Of a DNA stretch of 64,000 bases, positions 51,189 to 60,031 are shown one piece after another. Where the stretch lies: contig DAISGI010000007.1 of NCBI GenBank assembly GCA_036823195.1, positions 1-64,000 of the forward strand, in the 5' to 3' direction. Position numbers and translations under genes: made by a program. Below the pieces are notes generated by a model. The model saw nothing but the letters and a program-made list of their open reading frames with translations, was not told the DNA's origin and made no database searches. The first letter of the stretch is position 1, and the number at the start of each line of letters is the position of its first letter. Origin of the DNA: UBA4874 sp002399435. Lineage in GTDB: Bacteria; Bacillota; Clostridia; Caldicoprobacterales; DTU083.

Positions 51189-51462
51189 GCATTTGGTGAA
51201 AGCACCATGCGGTTTCCGGTACTCTCCTGGGATTCATATCTGTCTGGCTGCTATATCGCATCAATGGAGTAATCTGGTGTATTCAGCCCGGGCGTCTGCA
51301 ATGTGCGTAAAAAATACGGGAACGGTTTTTACTCCTGCTTCCGTTAAAGAGTCCTGATTCTTTTCCCGGATCCCTTTCTTTTAGCCGCAGTCTGCGGTAG
51401 AATAAGGAAAACAGATATTTAAAAAATTGTACAGATGCTATATTGGGATTGGGGGAGAGGGA

Positions 51463-52677
51463 TTGATAACGGATTGCATTGGGAAAATCATTCACAAGAA
51501 AACCCGTATCGGAGTGGGAGTCATGTCCGGCACCTCGCTGGACGGCATCGATGTCGCATTCTGCAGCATAACCGGCTGCGGCACGGAAACCTGTGTGAAG
51601 CTGCTGCATTTTGAGACCATACCTTACGCTCCGGACTTCCGTGCCCGGCTTCTTTCCGTATGCGATGCGGAAAAGGGGAGAGTGGACGAAGTCTGCCTCC
51701 TGAATAAACAGCTGGGTGTGGAGATTGGAAAGGCGATTGTCCAGGCAGCCGGACGGGCCGGGATTTCCATGGATGAAGTGGACTTTGTCTCCTCCCATGG
51801 TCAGACAGTCCAGCATATCCCGGAGGCAGGCGCGACCCTTCAGATTGGTGAGCTTGCGGACATTGCCGCCATTACGGATACGGTGACTGTCGGAGACTTC
51901 CGTCCGTCGGATATGGCCTATGGAGGGCAGGGCGCCCCTCTGGTTCCCTATGTGGATTATCTTTTGTACCGGAGCAGCACAGTTTCCAGGATTCTGATCA
52001 ATATCGGGGGAATTGCAAACCTGACCGCATTGAAGAAGAATGCAGGGCAGCAGGATATAGTGGCTTTTGATACCGGCCCCGGCAATGTGCTGATGGATCA
52101 TCTTGTCCGGCTGCATACCGGCGGTGCCCGGACATATGACCGGGATGGGGTTCTGGCTTCCCGGGGACAGAGCAGCGATACATTTCTGGCAGACATGATC
52201 AAAAAAGATCCCTTTCCTTCCCTGACGCCGCCCAGGAGCACCGGACGCGAGCATTACACCGCTGCTTTTGCGGAGCGTCTGCTGGAACGTGGTCAGGACA
52301 TGGGACTGTCCTTTGAGGATATTCTTGCAACTGTAACGGATTATACCGCTCTGGTTCTTGCCTCGGCAGTGAAGCGGTTTGTTTCGTTTCAGCCGGATGA
52401 GATTTATGTCAGCGGAGGCGGGTACCAGAACCGGTACCTGCGGGATCGGCTGGAAAAGCGGTTTTCCCATGAGGTTCTTTCCGTGGAGGCATTGGGGGTT
52501 TCAGGAGACGCCAAGGAAGCGGTGGCTTTTGTGGTATTGGGGAATGAGATGCTGTCCGGAAACGCAAATAATATTCCGGCAGCCACAGGAGCTTCCCGTC
52601 CCGTGGTGATGGGAAAGCTGGCGCTGCCATCCGGAACATTTTCCTTCGGTAAGTTGAAAGAAGGAGATGGCATATGA
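51463..52677 (+). CDS. anmK: Anhydro-N-acetylmuramic acid kinase
   Basis: 404-residue kinase that cleaves and phosphorylates 1,6-anhydro-MurNAc from wall turnover, giving MurNAc-6-phosphate. Family motifs: GVMSGTSLDGIDVAF (about residues 16-30), SSHGQTVQHIP (about 108-118), GDFRPSDMAYGGQGAPLVPY (about 144-163), NIGGIANLT, FDTGPGNVLMD and VSGGGYQNRYL. TTG 51463 follows a purine-rich SD (GAGAGG 51455-51460); the frame is open 12 codons further upstream. It overlaps the next ABC gene by four bases. With nagA and SleB it fits peptidoglycan recycling, although murQ is not visible. Confidence 0.95.
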   Translation: MITDCIGKIIHKKTRIGVGVMSGTSLDGIDVAFCSITGCGTETCVKLLHFETIPYAPDFRARLLSVCDAEKGRVDEVCLLNKQLGVEIGKAIVQAAGRAGISMDEVDFVSSHGQTVQHIPEAGATLQIGELADIAAITDTVTVGDFRPSDMAYGGQGAPLVPYVDYLLYRSSTVSRILINIGGIANLTALKKNAGQQDIVAFDTGPGNVLMDHLVRLHTGGARTYDRDGVLASRGQSSDTFLADMIKKDPFPSLTPPRSTGREHYTAAFAERLLERGQDMGLSFEDILATVTDYTALVLASAVKRFVSFQPDEIYVSGGGYQNRYLRDRLEKRFSHEVLSVEALGVSGDAKEAVAFVVLGNEMLSGNANNIPAATGASRPVVMGKLALPSGTFSFGKLKEGDGI

Positions 52678-54688
52678 AAAAGCTTTTGCGTCTGATTCGT
52701 CGATACATGCCCGACTATGGACGGAAACTGTTGTTTTTCGTTTTGCTCACAACGATCGTCGCCATAAGCGAGATGCTGACTCTCAGCATGACCGGATCCA
52801 TCAGTGAAGCAGCGAAGTCCATCGACTTGCCGGCTATCCGGAAAACCGCATTGGTCATGGCAGCTGCCACTCTCGTGAAGCTTATTTTTGGTCTGATCCG
52901 GACTTTTCTGGCCGGTCACTGTTCCGGTGAAGCGGAAGATCGGCTGCGCGTTGCCTTCGCAAAGCAGCATATTTTTGCTCCCTACCGTCGGATTGCCTCC
53001 CAAAGCTCAGGGGAAGCCCTCTCAACCTATGCCAATGACCTGCCCAAAACAGCAAAGCTGATTACATTGGATTTTTTTCAGCTGTTGTCAGAAATTGCAT
53101 TGTTTCTGACTGCGCTGGTTTATATGCTGTGCATCAATGCATGGATCACATTGGTGTTCTTTACGCTGTTTCCGCTGCTGATGTTTGTGCAGGTCCGGAT
53201 TTCCGCTCCCATACAGCCGCTGGCTGCAGACGCGGCGGCAAAAAAAGCGGAATACAATGCAGTTGTTGTGGACTCCCTTCAGAATACCACAACCCTTGTG
53301 GCTTACTCCCTGGAATCAAAAATGGAAGAGCGGTACATGGCCAGTTATCAAAAATACTTTGAGGCAACCAATAAAAGGATCGCCGTGTATTCCAAACTGA
53401 TTTTAATCGGGCAGCTTACCTCATTGACTCCCTATCTGATTCTTTTGGTTTTCTCCGCTCTTTCCGTCATATCCGGCAGGCTGGCCTTCGGGGGATTTGT
53501 TTCCCTGGCGATGTTTGGCGAAGAAGCGAGCAATTTTCTTATCCAGTTGGCGCAGCGAATCAGCGGGATTCGCCAAAGCACGGCAAGCGGCTACAGGATG
53601 GCGGACTCTGTTTCCGGAGAGCCCGAGTATCTGGACGGCAATGTCGGCAANNNNNNNNNNNNNNNNNNNNNNNNNNNNNNNNNNNNNNNNNNNNNNNNNN
53701 NNNNNNNNNNNNNNNNNNNNNNNNNNNNNNNNNNNNNNNNNNNNNNNNNNGGATGGCGGACTCTGTTTCCGGAGAGCCCGAGTATCTGGACGGCAATGTC
53801 GGCAATACCGGCAATGTCGGCAATACCGGCAATGTCGGCAACGGCGGCAATGTCGGCAACAGCGGTGATATCGGCAATATCAGCAATGTTGGTAGTGTCA
53901 AAGATGCAGAACAGGATGCCGGGATCGCCATTTCCTTTGATGACACTTCGTTCACTTACGATCCCGCAGGTAAGGAGGATATGGCAGTGAAAGGAGTATC
54001 CCTGAACATTGAAAAGGGAAGTCATGTGGCCATTGTCGGTGGAAGCGGCAGTGGGAAAAGCACCCTGATGAAGCTTGTGCAGACTTTATATCAGCCAACG
54101 ACAGGCCGGGTGAAGATATTGGGGTATGATTCGGCGACCGTACCGCTCAACACAATACGCTCCGGTCTCTCCTGCGTTCCTCAGGAGCCTCACCTGTTCG
54201 CCGCTACCCTGCGTGAAAACATTACCTGCTCGGATGATAGTCCGCATGACGATGCGAAGTTGTATTCCGCATGCCGGAGCGCGGGAATACTTGATTTCAT
54301 ACTGGATCTTCCGGAAGGCTTTGATACCGTGATCGAAGAAGGAGGAAGCAGCTTTTCCGGAGGTCAGAAGCAAAGACTGACCATTGCAAGATGTCTGTAC
54401 CGGGATGCAACCATCTATCTGATGGACGAAGCAACATCCGCTCTGGATCCCTCCACCGAAGCACATGTATTGAAATCCATTCAGAAAGCGACGGCTGGCA
54501 GGACTTTATTGGTGGTGGCTCACCGGTTTTCCGCGATTCAGGACTGTGACCGGATCCTTGTCATGGAACATGGGACGATTGTTGAGGACGGCTCCTATAA
54601 TGAACTGATCCGCAGGGACGGCCCTTTTTCCCATTTGTATCAGCAGCAGCTCAAAGAAGAAACAGAGGAAAGAAGGGACGCAATATGA
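52674..54688 (+). CDS. ABC exporter half-transporter, interrupted by assembly gap
   Basis: As assembled the gene appears frameshifted across 100 N (53651-53750). The 55 bases before the gap (53596-53650) are identical to the 55 after it (53751-53805). Removing one copy and the N joins the frame into about 619 residues, normal for an exporter. TMD spans about residues 1-300. A Gly-Asn-X repeat linker follows (at least 12 tripeptides), then an NBD with GGSGSGKST, FSGGQKQR, YLMDEATSALD and AHRFSA. ATG overlaps the anmK stop. It pairs with the next gene. The break is almost surely artefact, but the repeat copy number is uncertain. Confidence 0.88.
53651..53750. other. Artefactual 100-N gap with duplicated 55-bp ends
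   Basis: Flanks 53596-53650 and 53751-53805 are identical over 55 bases, a typical assembler k-mer length. The two contigs therefore overlap, and the gap should be closed by merging them. Confidence 0.92.
53792..53899 (+). repeat. 9-bp coding microsatellite, (GGCAATGTC)n-like, 12 units
   Basis: Twelve consecutive 9-bp units beginning GGCAATGTC, GGCAATACC, GGCAATGTC, decaying towards the 3' end (GGTGATATC, AGCAATGTT, GGTAGTGTC). They encode GNV/GNT/GNG/GNS tripeptides in the TMD-NBD linker of the exporter. The left contig also ends inside this repeat. Confidence 0.95.
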
Positions 54689-56439
54689 GAGAGAAGAGGA
54701 ATGTAATTGCCGGCATCTACAAATATGTGAAACCTTATAGGCTGCCGCTGTTTGTTGGCATTGCGATTTACAGTGCCCAGGGGTTTTTTGGTTCCCTGCT
54801 CAGTTCGATTTTCATGAATCTTTTCTCCGGCGCCATTCTCAGCGAAAGTGCAAACGATGTATGGCAGTCGCTGTTGTGGATCGTGGGGATTTTGCTGGTC
54901 TATTCTGTTCTTGTTGGGTTTGGAGTGCGGCTTTATGTCAAGAACAGTGAACTTGTGACACGTGATATAAAGAACATGCTGTTCCGATCCTTTATTACTT
55001 ATGGAACCGAAACGGGCAAAAGCTCCGGAGAGGGCATTTCAGAGATCAATACGGAAGCGGATCTGACGGAGAATCTTTACAGCGGCGCAATGTGCGAGTT
55101 CCTCTCTTGCATCATCACCATTCTGCTGTCTGCTGTCATCATCTTTGGGATCAGTGCGCTTCTTGGTCTGCTGTCCCTGTCCATCGGAGCCGTGGTATTT
55201 TTTCTTCAGTTCCGATTGGGAAAGCCTATGGAGAAAATAGCTGTGGACAGACTGGAAGAAAACAGAAAATCAGCATCCGCAGTTGCGAATCTATTCTCCG
55301 GAGCCACATCCATCCGGCTTTTTCAAATGCAGGACAGGGAAGCGCACCGCTTTGAGTCCATCAGCAAAAAGATGCTGCTGCTTTCCTATCGGGAGACCAA
55401 TATTCAGATGTTGCTTTTTGCCCTTACGACGGTACAGGGCTGGGTGACTGTCGCCGGAGTCTTCAGTCTGGGGAGTTACCTTGTTGTGTCCGGCGATTTG
55501 ACACTTCCTGCAATGCTGATGGTTCCTTCACTCTGTATTGCTCTGGTCAGCAGTATCTCCCAGGTCGGGGCTGCCTGGACGAATCTGCAGGCTCCCCTTG
55601 CTGCAGGGGAAAGAGTATGTGCAACTCTTGCTGATTCTTCCGGAGATCCGAGCCGGATGGAAGACTGTGAAGCGGCAGACCGGGATGCCCATGGGGAGGC
55701 GTCAGTGGATGGGGATAATACACTGACCGTGAAGGATCTGACCTTTTTCTATCCGGGAGGCAGCAAACCTGCTCTCAGGAATATATCACTGACGATTGCG
55801 CCCAATGAGACCGTAGCATTCATCGGGGAATCCGGAAGCGGGAAGTCGACCCTGCTGCGTGTATTGTCAGGCATTTATCTTCGGGAGGATATGAACATCC
55901 ATATTGGCAACCGGGCTTTTTCCTGCCGGCAGGCGGCGGAGTGGAGATCAGGATTCGCCTTTGTGGATCAGTCCTGTACCCTTTTCCATATGAGCATCCG
56001 GGAGAACATTGCCCTTGGAAAGGAAAATGCAACCGGACAGGAGATCTGTCATGCGGCAAAGGAAGCAATGGCAGATGATTTTATTCAGTTGCTCCCACAG
56101 GGCTATGATACAAATTGCGGGGAGCGTGGTTCATCGCTTTCCGGCGGTCAGAAGCAGAGAATTGCCATTGCCCGCGCCCTGGTCCGAAATGCGCAGTTTT
56201 TGGTCCTGGATGAAATCACGTCTGCCCTCGATTCGGAATCGGAGAAGCAGGTTTTGAAAACAATCCACCGTCTGAGGAGGAAACATACCATTCTCTTTAC
56301 CACTCATAATCTGCGTCAGGCAGTTTCAGCAGACAGGATCGTCGTAATAAGAAATGGAGAAATCGTTGAACAGGGCAGCCATGAGGAACTGATGCTGCTG
56401 CACGGTGAATATGAGAGACTGTGGAGGAGAGCATCCTGA
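54685..56439 (+). CDS. ABC exporter half-transporter, second of pair
   Basis: 584-residue partner of the gap-split exporter, with a four-base start/stop overlap. N-terminal six-helix TMD, then NBD with GESGSGKST, LSGGQKQR, FLVLDEITSALD and switch TTHNLRQ (His kept, but the usual AHRL is changed). Both subunits keep the catalytic Glu. The operon anmK, exporter 1, exporter 2 is tightly overlapped. Substrate unknown. Confidence 0.92.
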   Translation: MREKRNVIAGIYKYVKPYRLPLFVGIAIYSAQGFFGSLLSSIFMNLFSGAILSESANDVWQSLLWIVGILLVYSVLVGFGVRLYVKNSELVTRDIKNMLFRSFITYGTETGKSSGEGISEINTEADLTENLYSGAMCEFLSCIITILLSAVIIFGISALLGLLSLSIGAVVFFLQFRLGKPMEKIAVDRLEENRKSASAVANLFSGATSIRLFQMQDREAHRFESISKKMLLLSYRETNIQMLLFALTTVQGWVTVAGVFSLGSYLVVSGDLTLPAMLMVPSLCIALVSSISQVGAAWTNLQAPLAAGERVCATLADSSGDPSRMEDCEAADRDAHGEASVDGDNTLTVKDLTFFYPGGSKPALRNISLTIAPNETVAFIGESGSGKSTLLRVLSGIYLREDMNIHIGNRAFSCRQAAEWRSGFAFVDQSCTLFHMSIRENIALGKENATGQEICHAAKEAMADDFIQLLPQGYDTNCGERGSSLSGGQKQRIAIARALVRNAQFLVLDEITSALDSESEKQVLKTIHRLRRKHTILFTTHNLRQAVSADRIVVIRNGEIVEQGSHEELMLLHGEYERLWRRAS

Positions 56440-56499
56440 TTCTAAAAATGTCATAAAATGTTATAAAATGTAGGTTTCCTTTTCCTGTGTCATGGAATG

Positions 56500-56515
56500 T
56501 GTTATATTATATAAT
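56500..56515 (+). promoter_or_regulatory. Possible promoter for NYN-domain gene
   Basis: Extended -10 TGTTATATT (56500-56508) and an overlapping TATAAT (56510-56515), about 45 bases before the gene; no good -35 hexamer. Confidence 0.45.
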
Positions 56516-56558
56516 AGGACTGTTATATTGATACAACACGGGACAAGGAGGGGAGCAA

Positions 56559-58199
56559 ATGACAGACATTCAGGAATTGGGCAACATCAATTATGATGTG
56601 CAGGAGGAGTCGGAAATCCATGAGACACAGCAGCAGGATACAGAACACAGCAAGCCGCATGGATATGAAGAAAAAGAGGAGAGTGATGCAAATCATTGGG
56701 ATGCCGCAAAAGATCCTGCTGACCCAAATGAAGAAATAAAGGAAATCGAAAAAAATACAAACATATCCCACTACAGGGCTCCAACCAGAAATGTGGTTAC
56801 GGTAATGGCCTATTTGCTTGGCGTAAAAGATGATATGATGGATACGGTATATCAACCGGATTGCCCGGATCTGCTGGAATCCCTGCAGACAAATGAGGAA
56901 TCCAAAACCATACGGCTGCTGAGTATGATCCGGACATCCATGCTGCGGAATTATAAACAAATCGATATGAATCTCAGAATGAATCTGATCAATATTGAAT
57001 CCATGCCGGAATATATCAATCCAAAGGATGTACAGTGGCTGCGGGCAAACAGCATCGAAATCTATCAGGCAAATTCATCTGTAAATCAATATCTCCCTGT
57101 TTTAAATAAACTGATATATGATCGTATAGACAATTGCAGGGGACTGTTCCCGGATTGGGTGGAGTGGAAGTTCCTGCGGAGCCTGTTTCTGATGCCCGGC
57201 TGTTATTCCAGCACTTCCCGGCCGAAGGCCAGTGAACGGATTGCCCTGAAAACGCCTCTGGATCGGGCAAAAGCTAAATATTGGAGCAATTACATGTACT
57301 ATCCGTTTCAGGTCTATATCGACTGGCCGACGGATGAAATGGCGGACAATGGAAACATCCTGTATAATGATCAAAAGTTTCTTACCTTATTATATGGTAC
57401 ACGAAATATTGAATTTTCGGAACGGGGGTATGTACAGGATGCCGCTCCGGAAACAAAAAACAATATATATGGATTTATCGGAAACAGCCGGAAGGTTGTC
57501 CTGATTGTGGACTGTGAAAACTCGGATGTATATAAACTATATGCTACGCTTCACAACCTGAACGAAGAATATATCCGTAAAATTACAAAAATTATATTAT
57601 ATGATGATTCCCATACGACGCCTGCCTGGAATATGCTTTCGAAATATGTTTCCGTACCGGTGGAGCATGTTAATGTCGCCCGCGTCGCGGAAAGAAAAAG
57701 TCTGGTGGATATCCGGATGACAGCCGGTTCCTGTCAGGAGTATTATGAAAATGGGGTGGATTCGTTTATCCTGGCGACTTCCGATTCGGATTGCTGGGGA
57801 ATTGTGTCTTCCCTGCCCGACGCAGATTTCCTCGTGTTGATTGAATACAGCAAATGCGGGCAGGCCATCCGGGATGCCATGTCGGAACGTCAGATTTATT
57901 ACTGCGCTCTGGATGATTTCAGCAAGGGGAATATTGACCGGTTCAAGTCTGCTGTTTTTCAGTCCCGGCTTCAGGAGAGAATTGACCGGTTCAATGCCCA
58001 TGGCATCTGGAGGGATTTTGATCCGGAAGCGCTGGTGGAAGAGATTTTTGCAGAATGCCGTTTTTCAGGAACGGAAAAACAAATCGCAAGGGATAAGAAA
58101 ATTTATTACAATCGATATCTGAAAAACGGCCTGCGATTGATAATCACGACGGATAAAAAGAAGGCTCGGCGGTTTACCCTCACGCTGAACGAATCCTGA
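56559..58199 (+). CDS. NYN-domain (PIN-like) protein, putative RNase
   Basis: 546 residues. The first about 75 are acidic, polar and likely disordered. A helical middle region (about 80-290) is unassigned. A NYN/PIN-like nuclease domain follows (about 305-455): VVLIVDCENSDVYKLYATL gives the first acidic site, KSLVDIRMTAG the second and LATSDSDCWG the third, matching the metal-binding Asp pattern of NYN ribonucleases. C-terminal about 90 residues are basic. ATG 56559 with AAGGAGGGG SD. The gene directly precedes the encapsulin operon, but a 199-base spacer separates them, so functional linkage is uncertain. Not secreted. Confidence 0.8.
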   Translation: MTDIQELGNINYDVQEESEIHETQQQDTEHSKPHGYEEKEESDANHWDAAKDPADPNEEIKEIEKNTNISHYRAPTRNVVTVMAYLLGVKDDMMDTVYQPDCPDLLESLQTNEESKTIRLLSMIRTSMLRNYKQIDMNLRMNLINIESMPEYINPKDVQWLRANSIEIYQANSSVNQYLPVLNKLIYDRIDNCRGLFPDWVEWKFLRSLFLMPGCYSSTSRPKASERIALKTPLDRAKAKYWSNYMYYPFQVYIDWPTDEMADNGNILYNDQKFLTLLYGTRNIEFSERGYVQDAAPETKNNIYGFIGNSRKVVLIVDCENSDVYKLYATLHNLNEEYIRKITKIILYDDSHTTPAWNMLSKYVSVPVEHVNVARVAERKSLVDIRMTAGSCQEYYENGVDSFILATSDSDCWGIVSSLPDADFLVLIEYSKCGQAIRDAMSERQIYYCALDDFSKGNIDRFKSAVFQSRLQERIDRFNAHGIWRDFDPEALVEEIFAECRFSGTEKQIARDKKIYYNRYLKNGLRLIITTDKKKARRFTLTLNES

Positions 58200-58208
58200 T
58201 TCTGTTCG

Positions 58209-58277
58209 GATATGGAAGATAAGCCGATATGGAGGATAACCAGTATGAAGCGATAAGCCAGTATGGAGCGATAAGCC
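58209..58277. repeat. 17/18-bp tandem repeat, four units
   Basis: Units at 58209, 58226, 58243 (18 bp) and 58261 of the form GATATGGAAGATAAGCC, in the spacer before the encapsulin operon. Confidence 0.88.
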
Positions 58278-58398
58278 GAAAAGGAGAAAGCCGCCGCTGG
58301 TGGAATGATTCCGTATGGGATCTCCGAATGAGCCGGTTTAAAGCTGTCATTATGGGGTATATATAGAAGGAAAGGAAAATGAAAGGGGAGTTGTTAAA

Positions 58399-58788
58399 TT
58401 GCCAGCTTTTGCAAATCCATTTACCGCAAATGTAGAGCGGAAAATGTCAAAAGAAGAGTTGATTCAGGCAGTTCGGTTGGATATCGCGGGCGAGTTGGAG
58501 GCAATCTATCTGTATGATGCTCATGTTCAGGCTACGGATGATCCGGCCGCAAAGGCGGTACTGAGCGATATTCGGGATGAAGAAAGGGCTCATGTCGGGG
58601 AGCTGATGACCTTGATGCGTATTCTGGATCCCAGGGAAGCGGATCTCTTCCTGAATGGACAAAAGGAAGTTCAGGAGATGATGGAAGAATTGAATGGCGG
58701 GAATGCCAGTCAACCGGCCGGCAGTTCAGAAACAGAAGACGCAGGGAAAACGCCCCTGACGGTAGGAAGCCTGAAGGATCAGAAATAG
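58399..58788 (+). CDS. Encapsulated ferritin-like cargo protein (EncFtn type)
   Basis: 129-residue two-helix ferritin-like protein. Glu32 (in AGELEAIYLYD), Glu62 and His65 (in RDEERAHVGEL) fall at the same positions as the iron ligands reported for Rhodospirillum rubrum EncFtn, which forms ring-shaped decamers with ferroxidase activity at subunit interfaces. After a Gly/Ser/Glu-rich linker (about 98-118) comes the C-terminal targeting peptide LTVGSLKDQK (120-129), of the LTVGSL class that docks cargo inside encapsulin shells. Start TTG 58399 with AAGGGGAG eight bases upstream. The shell gene follows after 12 bases. Confidence 0.93.
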   Translation: MPAFANPFTANVERKMSKEELIQAVRLDIAGELEAIYLYDAHVQATDDPAAKAVLSDIRDEERAHVGELMTLMRILDPREADLFLNGQKEVQEMMEELNGGNASQPAGSSETEDAGKTPLTVGSLKDQK

Positions 58789-58800
58789 GAGGTGCAGTGT

Positions 58801-59643
58801 ATGGATACGGATTTTTTACTGAGGGGTGATGCCCCGTTTGGCTCGGATCTATGGGAGAGAATCGACCAACAGGTTGTCAGGGTTGCCAGGGATCAGCTGG
58901 TCGGCAGAAGATTTCTTCCCATATACGGCCCGCTGGGTGCCGGTATTCAGGGGATTCATCTGGATAAGCTGAATTTTGACGAAGAGACCTGCACAGATCT
59001 TCTCGGGGATCAGGAGCCGGTTCCTGCAAAGGCTCAGAATCGGACATTTGCTGCGGTTCCCATGCTTTATAAGGACTTTTTACTATCCTGGAGGGATGTG
59101 GAAACCGAGAAACAGACCGGTGTGCCCGTGGATTTGAGTGTCGCCGCAGCAGCGGCAAGTGCCCTGTCCAAAAAGGAAGACGACATGATTTTCAACGGCT
59201 GCCCGGAGTTTGGCTGTCCGGGACTGCTGAATGCAGAGGGTCGGCAGAAGGTTTCCAGGAGCAACTGGGCGGAAGGTGACAATCCGTTCCTGGATGTGGC
59301 GGCGGGAGTGGAGAAGCTGGCTTCCGAAGGGATCTTTGAGCCATACGCCCTGATTGCCGGTACGGACCTTTATCTGAAGATGCAGAGACTCCAGGAGGGT
59401 ACCGGCGTGTTGCTGATCGACCGGATCCGGGAACTGGTCGGCGGCAAAGTGTATCAGTCTCCTGTGATCGGGAAAGGCAAGGCAGTGTTGGTTGCCTGCT
59501 CTCCATATTATATGGATCTGGCCATCGGACAGGATATCATCACCGGATACATCGGACCGGAGAAGATGAATCATACCTTCCGTGTTTTTGAGACGGCTCT
59601 GTTCCGTTTGAAGAGAGACAAGGCAGTGGTGACGTTTGAATAA
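58801..59643 (+). CDS. Encapsulin shell protein, family 1
   Basis: 280-residue HK97-fold shell protein that self-assembles into a nanocompartment. The pattern follows Thermotoga maritima encapsulin: FLLRGDAPFGSDLWERIDQQ at the N-terminus, GRRFLPIYGPLG (about residues 34-45), VDLSVAAAAASALSKKEDDM (about 111-130) with IFNGCPEFGCPGLLN, YALIAGTDLY, and the ending FRVFETALFRLK. ATG 58801 with perfect SD AGGAGGTG six bases upstream; the in-frame GTG within the SD is rejected. With the cargo it should store and oxidise iron and protect an anaerobe against oxidative stress. Strong terminator follows. Confidence 0.95.
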   Translation: MDTDFLLRGDAPFGSDLWERIDQQVVRVARDQLVGRRFLPIYGPLGAGIQGIHLDKLNFDEETCTDLLGDQEPVPAKAQNRTFAAVPMLYKDFLLSWRDVETEKQTGVPVDLSVAAAAASALSKKEDDMIFNGCPEFGCPGLLNAEGRQKVSRSNWAEGDNPFLDVAAGVEKLASEGIFEPYALIAGTDLYLKMQRLQEGTGVLLIDRIRELVGGKVYQSPVIGKGKAVLVACSPYYMDLAIGQDIITGYIGPEKMNHTFRVFETALFRLKRDKAVVTFE

Positions 59644-59700
59644 GTCCGTCACGGGATCCTTTGAAAATTCCTTGAAATAAGATGGCCAAAAAATTTATAA

Positions 59701-59768
59701 AAGGCCCGCAGATGCATCTGCAAGAGTTGTATCTGCGGGCCTTTCCTGTTTTGATTTTTTTTAATAAA
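59701..59768 (+). terminator. Strong terminator after encapsulin
   Basis: Perfect 13-bp stem AAGGCCCGCAGAT (59701-59713) with ATCTGCGGGCCTT (59731-59743), 17-base loop, then TCCTG and T-rich tracts TTTTGATTTTTTTT. Confidence 0.88.
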
Positions 59769-59808
59769 TTCTTAAACTTTTTAAGATCATCTTATAACTT
59801 TTTCCAGC

Positions 59809-59930
59809 AGATTAATGATATGATTATGGCAATGAAGCGGATTGATGACATGATTGTGGAATGAAACAGATTGATGATATAATTGGGGCAAGAAAAACAG
59901 ATTGATGATATGATTGTGGCAAGGAAAAGG
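59809..59930. repeat. 30-bp tandem repeat, four units
   Basis: Units at 59809 (30 bp), 59839 (29), 59868 (31) and 59899 (32), of the form AGATTGATGATATGATTGTG plus GCAAGAAAA-like tail. They fill much of the spacer between the encapsulin terminator and the export operon; no gene seen there. Confidence 0.9.
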
Positions 59931-60031
59931 ATCACAAGGTTACGGATGTTTGAATGATTTTTTTGGGCTGGACGATTTCGGCCCGTATTGCAGCTGCCCG
60001 GGAGAGGCAGCAGCAGAATGGAGGAGAGAAT

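Noticed and set aside
53641..53760. True frameshift or pseudogene in the ABC exporter
   Set aside because: Identical 55-bp ends flank the N run; merging restores the frame, so the break is an assembly artefact.
53767..53905. Minus-strand repeat reading as (A-D-I-A-G-I)n, like pentapeptide-repeat proteins
   Set aside because: It is the reverse complement of the Gly-Asn linker microsatellite; no start signal or repeat of proper pentapeptide length.
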